A DNA stretch of 64,000 nt. Origin: Paucidesulfovibrio gracilis DSM 16080 (GTDB taxonomy: Bacteria > Desulfobacterota > Desulfovibrionia > Desulfovibrionales > Desulfovibrionaceae). Shown here one piece after another: positions 42,722 to 50,542 of this stretch. The notes beneath the pieces were generated by a model. That model saw only the letters and a list, made by a program, of their open reading frames with translations. It was not told the DNA's origin and ran no database searches. Positions within the stretch are counted from its first letter, which is position 1. The number at the start of each line of letters is the position of its first letter. Location: contig NZ_FUYC01000006.1 in NCBI RefSeq assembly GCF_900167125.1, positions 62,001-126,000 of the forward strand, in the 5' to 3' direction. The translations under genes and the position numbers were made by a program.

Positions 42722-44590
42722 TTAAAACGGACTTGAGAGTTCGGACTCCCCGGAGGACGGGGCGGTACGTTCGGCCGTGCGGGAAAGTCCGGCCCTGTCG
42801 GGCTGCTCCCCGCCCGCCAAAAAGGTCATGGTGCCGATGGGCGCGAAGGTGGTGGCCTGGCGCAGGGAGAGCCGCAAGGGACGACCCGGCTCCAGATGCA
42901 GGTCGGTTCCTGCGCGTACAGGCAGGTCATTGGCCGTGGTCAGGAGTTTGTTCGCCGGGCCGTTGCTCCAGGCGTCCTCCAACACATAGCGTCCTTCGGG
43001 CAGAGGAAAGGTTCCTCCGGGCTGCCAGGGAACCAGCACGCTGTCGCCGTGGCGGTCGCGCAGGCGCAGGGCATGGACCGTGCGGGGCTGCACGGAGATG
43101 TAGAATTCGGCCCGGCGCATGCTCGGGGTTTCGCGCACCACGCGGAACCGGGCGGTGCGACCGGCCTGGGGCGTTCTTCCGGCCCAGCGGGCCAGGGCGT
43201 TTCTGGTGGCGTCCATGGCCGAGTCGGCGTGGCTCTCCAGGCGGTACTTGTCCATGAAATTGTCGGGATCCAGAATGATTTCCCAACCGCAGTCCTGACC
43301 GTCGTTGGATCCGGCCTGGGCCACGTATCCTTTGAGATTGAGCACTTCTTCACGCAGGGATCCCCAGATGCCTTCGAGGATGAGCTGGTCGCCCACCAGG
43401 GCGCGCAATGTCTCGCCCTCATGCAGGAACCGGGGTTCACCGTTGAGCCAGCACACGAACACGGGCGGAGCCAGGGTTTCCGCTGTGGCGGGTTTGCCGC
43501 GCACCCGCACCCTGGCCGAGGCCACCTTGCGGCCGTCCGAGCGGACCTCGATGCCGTGGAAGGACTCCAGGGCCAGCCGGGGCGTATTGACTAGGTTCAC
43601 GCCGGGCCGGTCCGAGGCGAAAACCGCCAGGGCCGGAGCCAGTTCGCTGTTGTCGGGTTCGGTTTCCACGGTAAGGGGGGCGCCCGGAGCCAGATCAATG
43701 GTGTGGCCGGGGGAAAGGGGCTGTCCGTTAACGCGGACATGCACATTGTCCGCGTAGTCCGCCACCACATCGGGCCGGATGGAAGGGGCTTCCACGTCCA
43801 CGCCGTAATGTCGCAGCAGGGCCAGGGTCGCTTCCATCTGGCGCTGCACCTTCCAGTCCAGCTGGGTGATGCTCTTGCTCACTTCCACGGCCAGAGCCGG
43901 GATGTTCAGCGTTGTAAGCGCATAGCAGGTCAGGGATTTGCGCATTTCAGCATAGTTGGTGGCGTCGTCAAAGGTGCGGGTGTTGAAGAGCTGAAAGCGG
44001 TAACTTTTTGGGGAAATATGCGGATTCAATTCCGCGAGCACGTCGTCCACGGCGCGGCCCAGATTCAGCCGTCCGTAGACCATGGCGTCGATGATGATGG
44101 ACTGGCCGTAGCGCATGGGATTGCGCAGGCTGTCCACATAGGTGGGATGATAAAAGCCACTGCCCTCATGCAGGTGGATGAGCGCGTCGGACTGGGCCAG
44201 GAGAAAGCGCACCACCCGGGCCAGCCGATCTTCGTAAAAGGCGTTGTAATCACGGTCGAACCGGCGGTTCATGTCCACATTGATCTGGCGGGTGCGCAGA
44301 TTGATGGAGGGGACGTTGGCGCGCGGCACGATGATGAGGTTGCCTTTGCGCACCCGGGCGTGGGTAAGCAGTTGCGCGGTGATGAATCCCGAGGGTTCGT
44401 CGCCCTGGATGCCGCCCTGGACCATGATGGTTGGGCCGTCCTGGTCGCCGTGCAGAAAAAATACGGTCAAAGGGTACTGGGTGCCTTCAAAGAAGGTGAA
44501 GTCGTAGCGGCCGTGGGTCTCCGCGCTGGAAGGGACGGCGCAGAGCAGCAACAGCAGGCTAATCCAGGCGATGTTGGGGATATGTTTCAC
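42722..44590 (-). CDS. M99-type zinc carboxypeptidase (Csd4/Pgp1-like)
   Basis: 622 residues with an N-terminal signal peptide (~1-23). The catalytic domain has a Q-x-x-E zinc motif, Gln62 and Glu65 in GGIQGDEPSGF, where ordinary M14 enzymes have H-x-x-E. A downstream LIHLHEGSGF supplies His139 or His141. A Gln ligand is the mark of Helicobacter Csd4 and Campylobacter Pgp1, which trim peptidoglycan tripeptides to dipeptides. About 350 C-terminal residues are beta-rich. The start is GTG at 44590, overlapping the upstream gene by 32 bp. Periplasmic. Substrate inferred from family and neighbours. Confidence 0.85.
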   Translation of the reverse strand: MKHIPNIAWISLLLLLCAVPSSAETHGRYDFTFFEGTQYPLTVFFLHGDQDGPTIMVQGGIQGDEPSGFITAQLLTHARVRKGNLIIVPRANVPSINLRTRQINVDMNRRFDRDYNAFYEDRLARVVRFLLAQSDALIHLHEGSGFYHPTYVDSLRNPMRYGQSIIIDAMVYGRLNLGRAVDDVLAELNPHISPKSYRFQLFNTRTFDDATNYAEMRKSLTCYALTTLNIPALAVEVSKSITQLDWKVQRQMEATLALLRHYGVDVEAPSIRPDVVADYADNVHVRVNGQPLSPGHTIDLAPGAPLTVETEPDNSELAPALAVFASDRPGVNLVNTPRLALESFHGIEVRSDGRKVASARVRVRGKPATAETLAPPVFVCWLNGEPRFLHEGETLRALVGDQLILEGIWGSLREEVLNLKGYVAQAGSNDGQDCGWEIILDPDNFMDKYRLESHADSAMDATRNALARWAGRTPQAGRTARFRVVRETPSMRRAEFYISVQPRTVHALRLRDRHGDSVLVPWQPGGTFPLPEGRYVLEDAWSNGPANKLLTTANDLPVRAGTDLHLEPGRPLRLSLRQATTFAPIGTMTFLAGGEQPDRAGLSRTAERTAPSSGESELSSPF

Positions 44591-45272
44591 TGAAAATGAC
44601 CTTTCCGTCTTCTCGCTTGACTGTCAATCGCACTCCATACACGCTGTCCGCTTCCACGGCATCGGGCAGGGAGATGCGCGCCCGCATGGGCTTGCGCCGT
44701 TGGATCTGGAAGGAGAGGTCCGTCCCCTGGGTCTCTAGAGGGACAACCCGGCCGTCGTTGGTGACCAGGGCGAGTTCGGTGTCGCCGCTGAGCAGCGTGT
44801 TGTTCAGGTTATTGAGCAGGTTGAAGTTCACCTGCAACTGCTTGGGACCGAGATTGAGGCGCATGTCTTCGAGCCGGACGGAGCCGGTGTCCACGCGGGG
44901 GAAGAGTTCAGAAAGATTGATGTCGGGGGTTTGGTCGTCCGCGTCCGCAGCGGTGTCCGTGGTGGCCTCGGGGTTTTGTAGCAGGCTCTGCAAATCGCTG
45001 GAATCATATGATTCCAGGATTTTTTCCATGTTTTCCAGGGTGGTCAGCCGCAGTTCCGCTTCCTTGAGCCGTCGGGCAAGTTCGGTATTTTCGCGTTTTA
45101 GGGCAAGGTTGTCCAGCAATGCGGTGGCACCGAAGTAAATGCCGCCCGAGGCCAGCACCACGAGCATGACCAGCGTGAAGACCAGGGCTTTGAGCCAGAA
45201 GGGATTCAGCCGGAACCGCCGGACGTCGAGGTCGTCCCGCATGAAGAGAATGCTGTACTTCGTGTCGTTCAT
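44559..45272 (-). CDS. Single-pass membrane protein with periplasmic coiled coil, unknown
   Basis: 237 residues. A charged cytoplasmic N-terminus (~1-26) is followed by one transmembrane helix (~27-49), a coiled coil (~55-90, LALKRENTELARRLKEAELRL), a disordered acidic stretch (~95-118) and a compact beta-rich C-terminal domain (~130-237). The topology is like MreC/FtsB-type or Csd5-type scaffold proteins. ATG 45272 overlaps the stop of the L,D-peptidase gene (ATGA) and the 3' end overlaps the M99 gene, so all three are coupled. Probably tethers the two wall enzymes; this is inference. Confidence 0.8.
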   Translation of the reverse strand: MNDTKYSILFMRDDLDVRRFRLNPFWLKALVFTLVMLVVLASGGIYFGATALLDNLALKRENTELARRLKEAELRLTTLENMEKILESYDSSDLQSLLQNPEATTDTAADADDQTPDINLSELFPRVDTGSVRLEDMRLNLGPKQLQVNFNLLNNLNNTLLSGDTELALVTNDGRVVPLETQGTDLSFQIQRRKPMRARISLPDAVEADSVYGVRLTVKREDGKVIFSETYPQHRLD

Positions 45273-46531
45273 AGTGCACTCCATTGCTCGCTGACGATAC
45301 GCCAGCCTTGGCCTGTGGGCGTGAACACCAGGGTTTTGCGACCCTTGTCCTCATATCCCGTGGCGTCTTCATAGGTCTGAATGAAGGTGGCGGCGATGCC
45401 TCCGGAATGCAACCGGAAATCGAGATCTTGCAGTCCTACGCGCAAGGGGCGTTTTTCTTCCCAGAGCTGAGCCTTATAGTCACGGATGTGGTCCGCGCCG
45501 CGTCGGGAACCCTGCACGGCGTGCGGGTCATAAAAGCCGGCATAGGTGTCCAGGTCGCCTGTTTCCCAAGCATCGGCCCAGGAGCGGACCAGGGGGGCCA
45601 GGGTTTGGGCGCGGTGTTCAAGATATGTTTTTTGCAGGTCCGGCGCGGCGTCCGTTATTTCCCGACCCGCGATGCGCCAGTTCCCATCGTCGTCCTGCAA
45701 CCAGTATAGCCGTTTGCCCACGGCCGAGGTGAGGCTGCCGGTGCGGTAGAGCTGGTCGAACCATGTGACCCAATACCCGGGTCCGGGCAGGGCATGGACG
45801 TTTTCGACCATCACGTCGATCCAGGGATGGCTGGAGAAGATCCGTTGCTTACGGTTCTGGAACCATTGGAAGTCAACGCCGGAACGGGTCATGCCCTCCG
45901 GGTCGTAATGGGCGAAGAAGTCGTCGCTGCGTCGGCTCCAGTCCTTGGCCCATTGCTGGACCGAGGAGACCAGTTTCCGTGCGAGCAACTGATCCTCGCC
46001 CGGAGTATCGGTCCAGTTCAGCTCGTCCGCGATGACCACGGGCGTGCCGGTGGCCAGGTCATTTTCCAGGCCGTCGATGTCCGGGTCGGCCAGGGCCACG
46101 CAGCCGCGTGTGTCGCGGGGGACGAGCTGCTTGCCGCGGCCGTGCAGCCAGATGCCAGAGCCGGTCTTGCCCCGGATGCGGTCCACGGGGTTGGGATAGT
46201 TCAGCGGATAGGCCACATCGCCGTAAAGCTCCCAATCCAGCCCGCCGCGCAGTCGGCTTTGAATGAAGTAGACGCCTTCCGGGGTGCGCAGGTCGCCCTG
46301 TACCAGCTTGTCTCCGTTGCTCTGTCCGGTGGTGCAGGGCAGGGACTTGAGCAGCTTCAGGGGGCTGCGCCGCGAGAGCATGAAGAGCTGTTGCCGGGCT
46401 TTGTCCACGGCCACGAGCAGTTCCGGTCCCTGTTCGTGCGAATGCAGCACGGGCCGCCACGCCCCGGCAAAGCTGGGCAGCGCGGTGAGAAGCGACAAGA
46501 TGAGCAAGCAGGCGGCAGTGAGTCCCTTCAT
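45269..46531 (-). CDS. YkuD-type L,D-peptidase with two NTF2-like domains (Csd6/Pgp2-like)
   Basis: 420 residues. A signal peptide (~1-22) precedes a YkuD L,D-transpeptidase fold (~35-170) with catalytic His130 and Cys144 (IWLHGRGKQL and TRGCVAL). Two NTF2-like domains follow (~190-290, ending GNWRIAGREI, and ~310-420, ending QGWRIVSEQW). Helicobacter Csd6 and Campylobacter Pgp2 combine YkuD with NTF2 and act as L,D-carboxypeptidases that help set helical shape. Here it begins the three-gene wall module, 30 bp after pyrE. A transpeptidase role remains possible. Confidence 0.87.
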   Translation of the reverse strand: MKGLTAACLLILSLLTALPSFAGAWRPVLHSHEQGPELLVAVDKARQQLFMLSRRSPLKLLKSLPCTTGQSNGDKLVQGDLRTPEGVYFIQSRLRGGLDWELYGDVAYPLNYPNPVDRIRGKTGSGIWLHGRGKQLVPRDTRGCVALADPDIDGLENDLATGTPVVIADELNWTDTPGEDQLLARKLVSSVQQWAKDWSRRSDDFFAHYDPEGMTRSGVDFQWFQNRKQRIFSSHPWIDVMVENVHALPGPGYWVTWFDQLYRTGSLTSAVGKRLYWLQDDDGNWRIAGREITDAAPDLQKTYLEHRAQTLAPLVRSWADAWETGDLDTYAGFYDPHAVQGSRRGADHIRDYKAQLWEEKRPLRVGLQDLDFRLHSGGIAATFIQTYEDATGYEDKGRKTLVFTPTGQGWRIVSEQWSAL

Positions 46532-46561
46532 ACGTATCCGGTGAGTTATGTTCGTTTTCCG

Positions 46562-47119
46562 CTATCGCCCCGCGGCCAGCAATTGCGCCCGCGTGAAGAT
46601 GGATCCAAGGTTCAGCCCGGCCTGGGCCAACCGCTGCCGTCCACCCTCCTCACGGTCCAGCACGCAGAGTACGTCATCGACCTGAAGCCCGGCGTCCCGC
46701 ACGCGTTCCACCGAGGTCAGCAAGGTGCCTCCCGTGGTGACCACGTCTTCCAGCAGAACCACACGGGATCCGGAAGGGAAGTTTTTTAGCCCTTCCAGGT
46801 ATTGATTGGTACCGTGTCCTTTGGATTTCTTGCGTATAATAAAAGCCGCCAAAGGACAATTTTTTTCATAGGAAAGAACACTTACGGCGGAAACCAGAGG
46901 ATCCGCGCCCAGCGTCATGCCGCCCACACCCGCGATGTCGCGGCCCTGGAGCATTTCCAGAAACAGGTTGGCGATGAGCCAGCCCCCTTCGGGGTGCAGA
47001 GCGGTCTGTTTGCAGTCAAAATAATAATCGCTTTTTTTGCCGGAGGTGAGGGTCACTTCGCCTTCCACATAGGAAAGCTCCAGCAGCAGCCGGGCGAGCC
47101 TGGATGTATAGTCGGACAT
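46562..47119 (-). CDS. pyrE: Orotate phosphoribosyltransferase
   Basis: 185 residues. The PRPP-binding motif VVLLEDVVTTGGTLL is at ~118-132. The catalytic-loop lysines lie in FIIRKKSKGHGTNQ, and TSGKKSDYYFDCKQ is near the N-terminus. It makes OMP in pyrimidine synthesis. Three bases after the purB stop, with AAAGGA upstream. Confidence 0.95.
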   Translation of the reverse strand: MSDYTSRLARLLLELSYVEGEVTLTSGKKSDYYFDCKQTALHPEGGWLIANLFLEMLQGRDIAGVGGMTLGADPLVSAVSVLSYEKNCPLAAFIIRKKSKGHGTNQYLEGLKNFPSGSRVVLLEDVVTTGGTLLTSVERVRDAGLQVDDVLCVLDREEGGRQRLAQAGLNLGSIFTRAQLLAAGR

Positions 47120-47122
47120 GGA

Positions 47123-48421
47123 TCAATCCTTTCCATAGACGCGGTCGTAGATTGTGCTTTCATACCGCAGGTAATAATTGGGGTCAAACGCATCCGCAAA
47201 ATCCTCGGGTGAGAGGTGTTCGCAGAGCGCCGCGTCCGCTGCGGCCTCGGTCTGAAACGCCTTGCGTTCCTCCCAGCAGCGCAGGGCCACGGCCTGAACC
47301 ATCTCGTAGGCTTTCTGGCGTTGCAGCCCCTTGTCCAGCAGCTTGACCAGCAGGCGCTGGGAATAGAACAGCCCGAACGAACCTTCCAGGTTGCGGTCCA
47401 TGTTGTGGGCGTTGATTTTGAGGCGGTCCAAAAGGCCGGCCATGCGGGCCAGGATGTAGTCCATGAGGATAGTGGAATCGGGCATGATCACGCGTTCCAC
47501 CGAGGAGTGGGAGATGTCCCGCTCATGCCACAGGGGCATGTTTTCCATGGAGGCCATGGCGTTGGTGCGCACCAGCCGGGACAGACCGCAGAGATTTTCT
47601 GCGGAAATGGGGTTCTTTTTGTGGGGCATGGCCGAGGAGCCTTTTTGCCCTTTGGAAAAGCCTTCTTCCACCTCCAGCACTTCGGTGCGTTGCAGGTGGC
47701 GCAGTTCCGTACCCAGGCGTTCGATGCCGCCGGCCAGAAGCGCCAGCGCAGTGAAATAGTGGGCATGGCGGTCGCGCTGCACGATCTGGGTGGAGAAGGG
47801 ATCGGGTTCCAGGCCGAGGCGTTTCATGGCCAGGGCTTCCAGCTCGGGGGAAAGATGGGCGTAGGTACCCACGGCCCCGGAAATTTTGCCCACGCGCATG
47901 CCTTCACGGGCGGCTTCGAACCGGGCCTGATGCCGTTTGAATTCCGCGTAAAAGCCCGTGAGCTTCAGGCCGAAGCTGGTGGGTTCGGCGTGGATGCCGT
48001 GGGTGCGGCCCATGCAGAGCCGACCCTTGTGTTCGTCGGCCAGACGTTTGATGCTGGCCAGCAGATTTTCCAGTCCCTCGGCGATGATCCGGCCTGCGCG
48101 GGTCAGGAGCAGGCCGTTGGCCGTATCCACGATGTCCGAGGAGGTGCAGCCCAGGTGGATCCAGCGGGAAGCCGGACCGACTTTTTCTTCCACGGCCGTG
48201 AGAAAGGCGATGACGTCGTGTTTGGTGCGTTGCTCGATTTCCAGGATGCGGTCCAGGTCGAAATCGGCCTTTTCCCGGATGGTCTGCATGTCGTCCTGTG
48301 GGATGACGCCTTGTTCGCACCAGGCCTCGCACACGGCCAGTTCCACTTCGAGCCAGGCCCGGAATTTATTTTCCAGGGTCCAGAGCCGGGCCATTTCGGG
48401 GCGTGAATAGCGTTCGATCAT
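47123..48421 (-). CDS. purB: Adenylosuccinate lyase
   Basis: 432 residues. The fumarase/aspartase-family signature GSSAMPHKKNPISAEN is at ~264-279. HLGCTSSDIVDTANGL (~87-102) and GRTHGIHAEPTSFGLK (~138-153) carry the active-site His and Ser loops. It acts twice in purine synthesis. Ribosome site GAGG. First gene of the long minus-strand run that ends with cobJ. Confidence 0.96.
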   Translation of the reverse strand: MIERYSRPEMARLWTLENKFRAWLEVELAVCEAWCEQGVIPQDDMQTIREKADFDLDRILEIEQRTKHDVIAFLTAVEEKVGPASRWIHLGCTSSDIVDTANGLLLTRAGRIIAEGLENLLASIKRLADEHKGRLCMGRTHGIHAEPTSFGLKLTGFYAEFKRHQARFEAAREGMRVGKISGAVGTYAHLSPELEALAMKRLGLEPDPFSTQIVQRDRHAHYFTALALLAGGIERLGTELRHLQRTEVLEVEEGFSKGQKGSSAMPHKKNPISAENLCGLSRLVRTNAMASMENMPLWHERDISHSSVERVIMPDSTILMDYILARMAGLLDRLKINAHNMDRNLEGSFGLFYSQRLLVKLLDKGLQRQKAYEMVQAVALRCWEERKAFQTEAAADAALCEHLSPEDFADAFDPNYYLRYESTIYDRVYGKD

Positions 48422-48521
48422 TGGGGTGCCTCGTGGACTCCGGCGGAGCGGCGCGGGACGCGGAGGCGGGCCGGGGTCCGAATGCTGTTTCGGTTGACAT
48501 GGACCGCCTGTGGCGGTCGCG

Positions 48522-48546
48522 AAAAAAAAGGCAGCCGGAGCTGCCT
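48522..48546 (-). terminator. Terminator of the FmdB-type gene
   Basis: AGGCAGC-CGGA-GCTGCCT (48529-48535 and 48540-48546), followed on the minus strand by T8. Confidence 0.9.
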
Positions 48547-48555
48547 TTACATCTC

Positions 48556-48912
48556 CTAGGCGGAGGTGCCGACGCTGGTTGTGCCGGGGCTTTCGGATTT
48601 GCCGGGGCAGGCTTGGTCTTTGACCTTTTCCCGCTTTTCGGCGGCTTCGGCGGTTTTGGCTCCGTTTCCGTTGCCATTTCCATTGCCGTTGCCGTTGCCA
48701 TTCCCGTTTCCGTCGCCGTTACCGCTGGGCGTTTTGCCAGCGTAGTCGGTCACGTACCAGCCCGAGCCCTTGAGGACGAACGAGGTGTTGGAAATCACCC
48801 TGTGACATTTCCCGCCACAGACTTTGCAGTCCAGTTCCAGGTCGTCGAAACCCTGCTGCCATTCCTCGAAGATCTGTTTACAGTCCTCACACTCGTATTC
48901 GTAGATGGGCAT
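48556..48912 (-). CDS. FmdB-family zinc-ribbon protein with a Gly-Asn repeat
   Basis: 118 residues. The FmdB-type zinc ribbon has Cys8, Cys11, Cys29 and Cys32 (MPIYEYECEDC and CKVCGG), with the usual VLKGSGWYVTDYAGK tail. It is followed by an uninterrupted Gly-Asn dipeptide run at about 64-84, then a Lys/Ala-rich and Ser/Thr-rich end. AAGGAGG fixes ATG 48912. FmdB proteins are small putative regulators of uncertain function. The repeat region is length-variable in principle. Confidence 0.9.
   Translation of the reverse strand: MPIYEYECEDCKQIFEEWQQGFDDLELDCKVCGGKCHRVISNTSFVLKGSGWYVTDYAGKTPSGNGDGNGNGNGNGNGNGNGNGAKTAEAAEKREKVKDQACPGKSESPGTTSVGTSA
48658..48724 (-). repeat. Degenerate 6-bp minisatellite encoding Gly-Asn repeats
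   Basis: About ten tandem GGNAAY hexamers (seen on the plus strand as gttgcc/gttgcca variants) inside the FmdB-type gene. Third-position changes break strict identity but still allow slippage or recombination. Confidence 0.7.
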
Positions 48913-48966
48913 ACCATCCTCCTTGGAAAGTGATGTGCTTGCCGCGCAAGGCGGCGCGAGCAAAGG

Positions 48967-49074
48967 CTACTTGGCGGCCTTGGCTTCGCGGATGCGCTCT
49001 TTGAGGCGCTCCTTGCGGCGTTTGCGGCGGCGGTCAAGTTCCTTTTTACGCTCGTGCTTCTTATGTTTGGCCAT
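48967..49074 (-). CDS. 35-residue highly basic helical protein
   Basis: Begins MAKHKKHERKKELDRRRKRR and is almost wholly Lys, Arg, Glu and Ala, so one long basic helix. The ribosome site AAGGAGG with 9-nt spacing is excellent, and it lies 54 bp ahead of the FmdB-type gene on the same strand. It resembles tiny RNA- or ribosome-associated proteins in composition, but I cannot name a family with confidence. Confidence 0.75.
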   Translation of the reverse strand: MAKHKKHERKKELDRRRKRRKERLKERIREAKAAK

Positions 49075-49378
49075 TGAAATAATCCTCCTTATGGCATTGT
49101 CAACGTGCATGTACCCGGGAAGCGAAAACCCATACCCCACATGCTGGGGCTTGTCCAGCACGGCGACCCGGCCCCGGGCTTGACGGATGCGGTTTTCGTG
49201 ACCATTATCCCCCGACCCGGCAAGGGAAGCGGTTTTGAAGCGTTTCCCGGCATGGCGGAGACCGGAAGAGACGGTCGTTCGCTGCTTCGCGGCGGGACGG
49301 AGCGCGCGGGGCGCTCCGGTTTGAAGCGGTCCTGCGCACAGGGCCGCCCCATCAATCCACCAACCAACGGGACCAGCC
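49075..49378. other. Intergenic region, no gene seen
   Basis: 304 bp separating the divergent 35-residue gene and the plus-strand unknown gene. GC-rich, with no convincing promoter boxes or hairpins that I can name. Confidence 0.5.
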
Positions 49379-49888
49379 ATGAGTTTTAGCCTGAAAAGCA
49401 TGAACATCGCCAAAGCATCCGAAGAATTGCTGCGCATCATGATGTTCGAGCAATGGATCCGGTTTTATTTTTTGGAGGACAGGGACGGAACCCTGTACGT
49501 GAACATTTCCCAGGAAGCCCTGGACCGCATCGGAGAACGGCAGGCCGATCTGCTGCCCCTGGCCGAGTTGATGAACGGCGAGGAAATCACCTACGAAAAA
49601 TGCCAGGCCACGGTGTGTTCCTTTGCGGGTTCCCGCCTGGATGGACAGCGCTTTGCGCCTGAAGTTCTGCCCAAGGCCTTTGACTCCAAGGATTTCAAAG
49701 TGGAAATGTACATGTTCCAACTCTGGAACCGTTTGCATGAAAAGTTTCTGGACGAGCGGTTCCACGACTTTGAGGAGTGGGAGGAGATGATCGCGGAATG
49801 GAACAAGCTGGACGAGATCCGCGAATACCGCGAAAAGCTGATCCTCGGCGGACAGCAGGGCGCGGGTTCCGAGCCGCAGGTGCAGTAG
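49379..49888 (+). CDS. Unknown protein, 169 residues
   Basis: Soluble, acidic, mostly helical, rich in aromatic and Glu residues (MFEQWIRFYFLEDRDGTLYVN, FHDFEEWEEMIAEWNKLDEI). No signal or membrane segment. One Cys pair (C-x4-C in EKCQATVCSF). I do not recognise the family. The ribosome site is weak. It is followed by a strong hairpin terminator and lies alone between divergent and downstream units. Confidence 0.75.
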   Translation: MSFSLKSMNIAKASEELLRIMMFEQWIRFYFLEDRDGTLYVNISQEALDRIGERQADLLPLAELMNGEEITYEKCQATVCSFAGSRLDGQRFAPEVLPKAFDSKDFKVEMYMFQLWNRLHEKFLDERFHDFEEWEEMIAEWNKLDEIREYREKLILGGQQGAGSEPQVQ

Positions 49889-49911
49889 TCCCAGCCCCCT
49901 GCAAGGCGTGG

Positions 49912-49955
49912 ACGGGCCGGAAGTTCCTTTTGGAGCTTTCGGCCCGTTGCCGTTT
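49912..49955 (+). terminator. Terminator of the 169-residue gene
   Basis: ACGGGCCG (49912-49919) pairs with CGGCCCGT (49940-49947), with an inner imperfect AAG-TCC/GGA-CTT stem, followed by TGCCGTTTG. Confidence 0.65.
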
Positions 49956-50542
49956 GTGGGATTGGCGCGCAAAAAAAACGCGCAAACTTTGCTCTGCCCG
50001 TGCGGATTGCGGGATGAATATGGATTGCTGAAAAGAAAAACATAACGAAAATATTCGCTTTTTTGTTTCGGCACGGGTGTTGCTTTCCCTGAGGCATCAT
50101 TGCCGGATGTTCGGCAGTGGCGCGGCGAGGATGCGGCCGGGCGCACGACCCGCGGACCCCGGGAAACCGATCCGTTGGCACAAGTGCCGGTTGCAAACTG
50201 AAAACCTTCACGCGTTACACTCTCACACTTCTTCGCCGGGAGGGGCGTCCATCGGGGACGCCCCTCCAGTCTCTTCCCCCCCCGCACACGATGCAGAACA
50301 GCATGAGCGCCCCGCATGCGGGATCGCCTCTTGCCGCGGCTTTTTTGTGCGCCTCATGTTCCTTGGTTCCCCTCCTTAAAAGCACATATCAAAAATACAC
50401 GGCATCCGTGCTTTGTTCCGGCGGTGTTGGTCGGTTCTGGACCCGGCTCCGGCTTCCGTGTATCCAAAAGATCCATCGCCTTGAAACAACACCGTGTTTC
50501 GGCGATGCTGATTCGTTCCGTCAACTTCGGACCGGAGGCCGT
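49948..50542. other. Long intergenic region with strong secondary structure
   Basis: About 595 bp without a credible gene. It has an AT-rich patch (50030-50060), an inverted repeat GGCAC-AA-GTGCC (50177-50188), a perfect 12-bp stem at 50239-50267 and a T6 run at 50342-50347. It could be the long leader/promoter of the histidine kinase or hide a small RNA. No known RNA family was recognised. Confidence 0.4.
50239..50267 (+). other. Perfect 12-bp hairpin in the kinase leader region
   Basis: GGAGGGGCGTCC pairs with GGACGCCCCTCC around ATCGG. It is followed by AGTCTCTTCCCCCCCC, which is pyrimidine-rich but C- rather than U-rich. An unassigned terminator or structured leader. Confidence 0.45.

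Noticed and set aside
50176-50195. TGGCAC and TTGCA in the kinase leader, resembling a sigma54 promoter
   Set aside because: The spacer is nine bases instead of five, so GG and GC are four bases too far apart.
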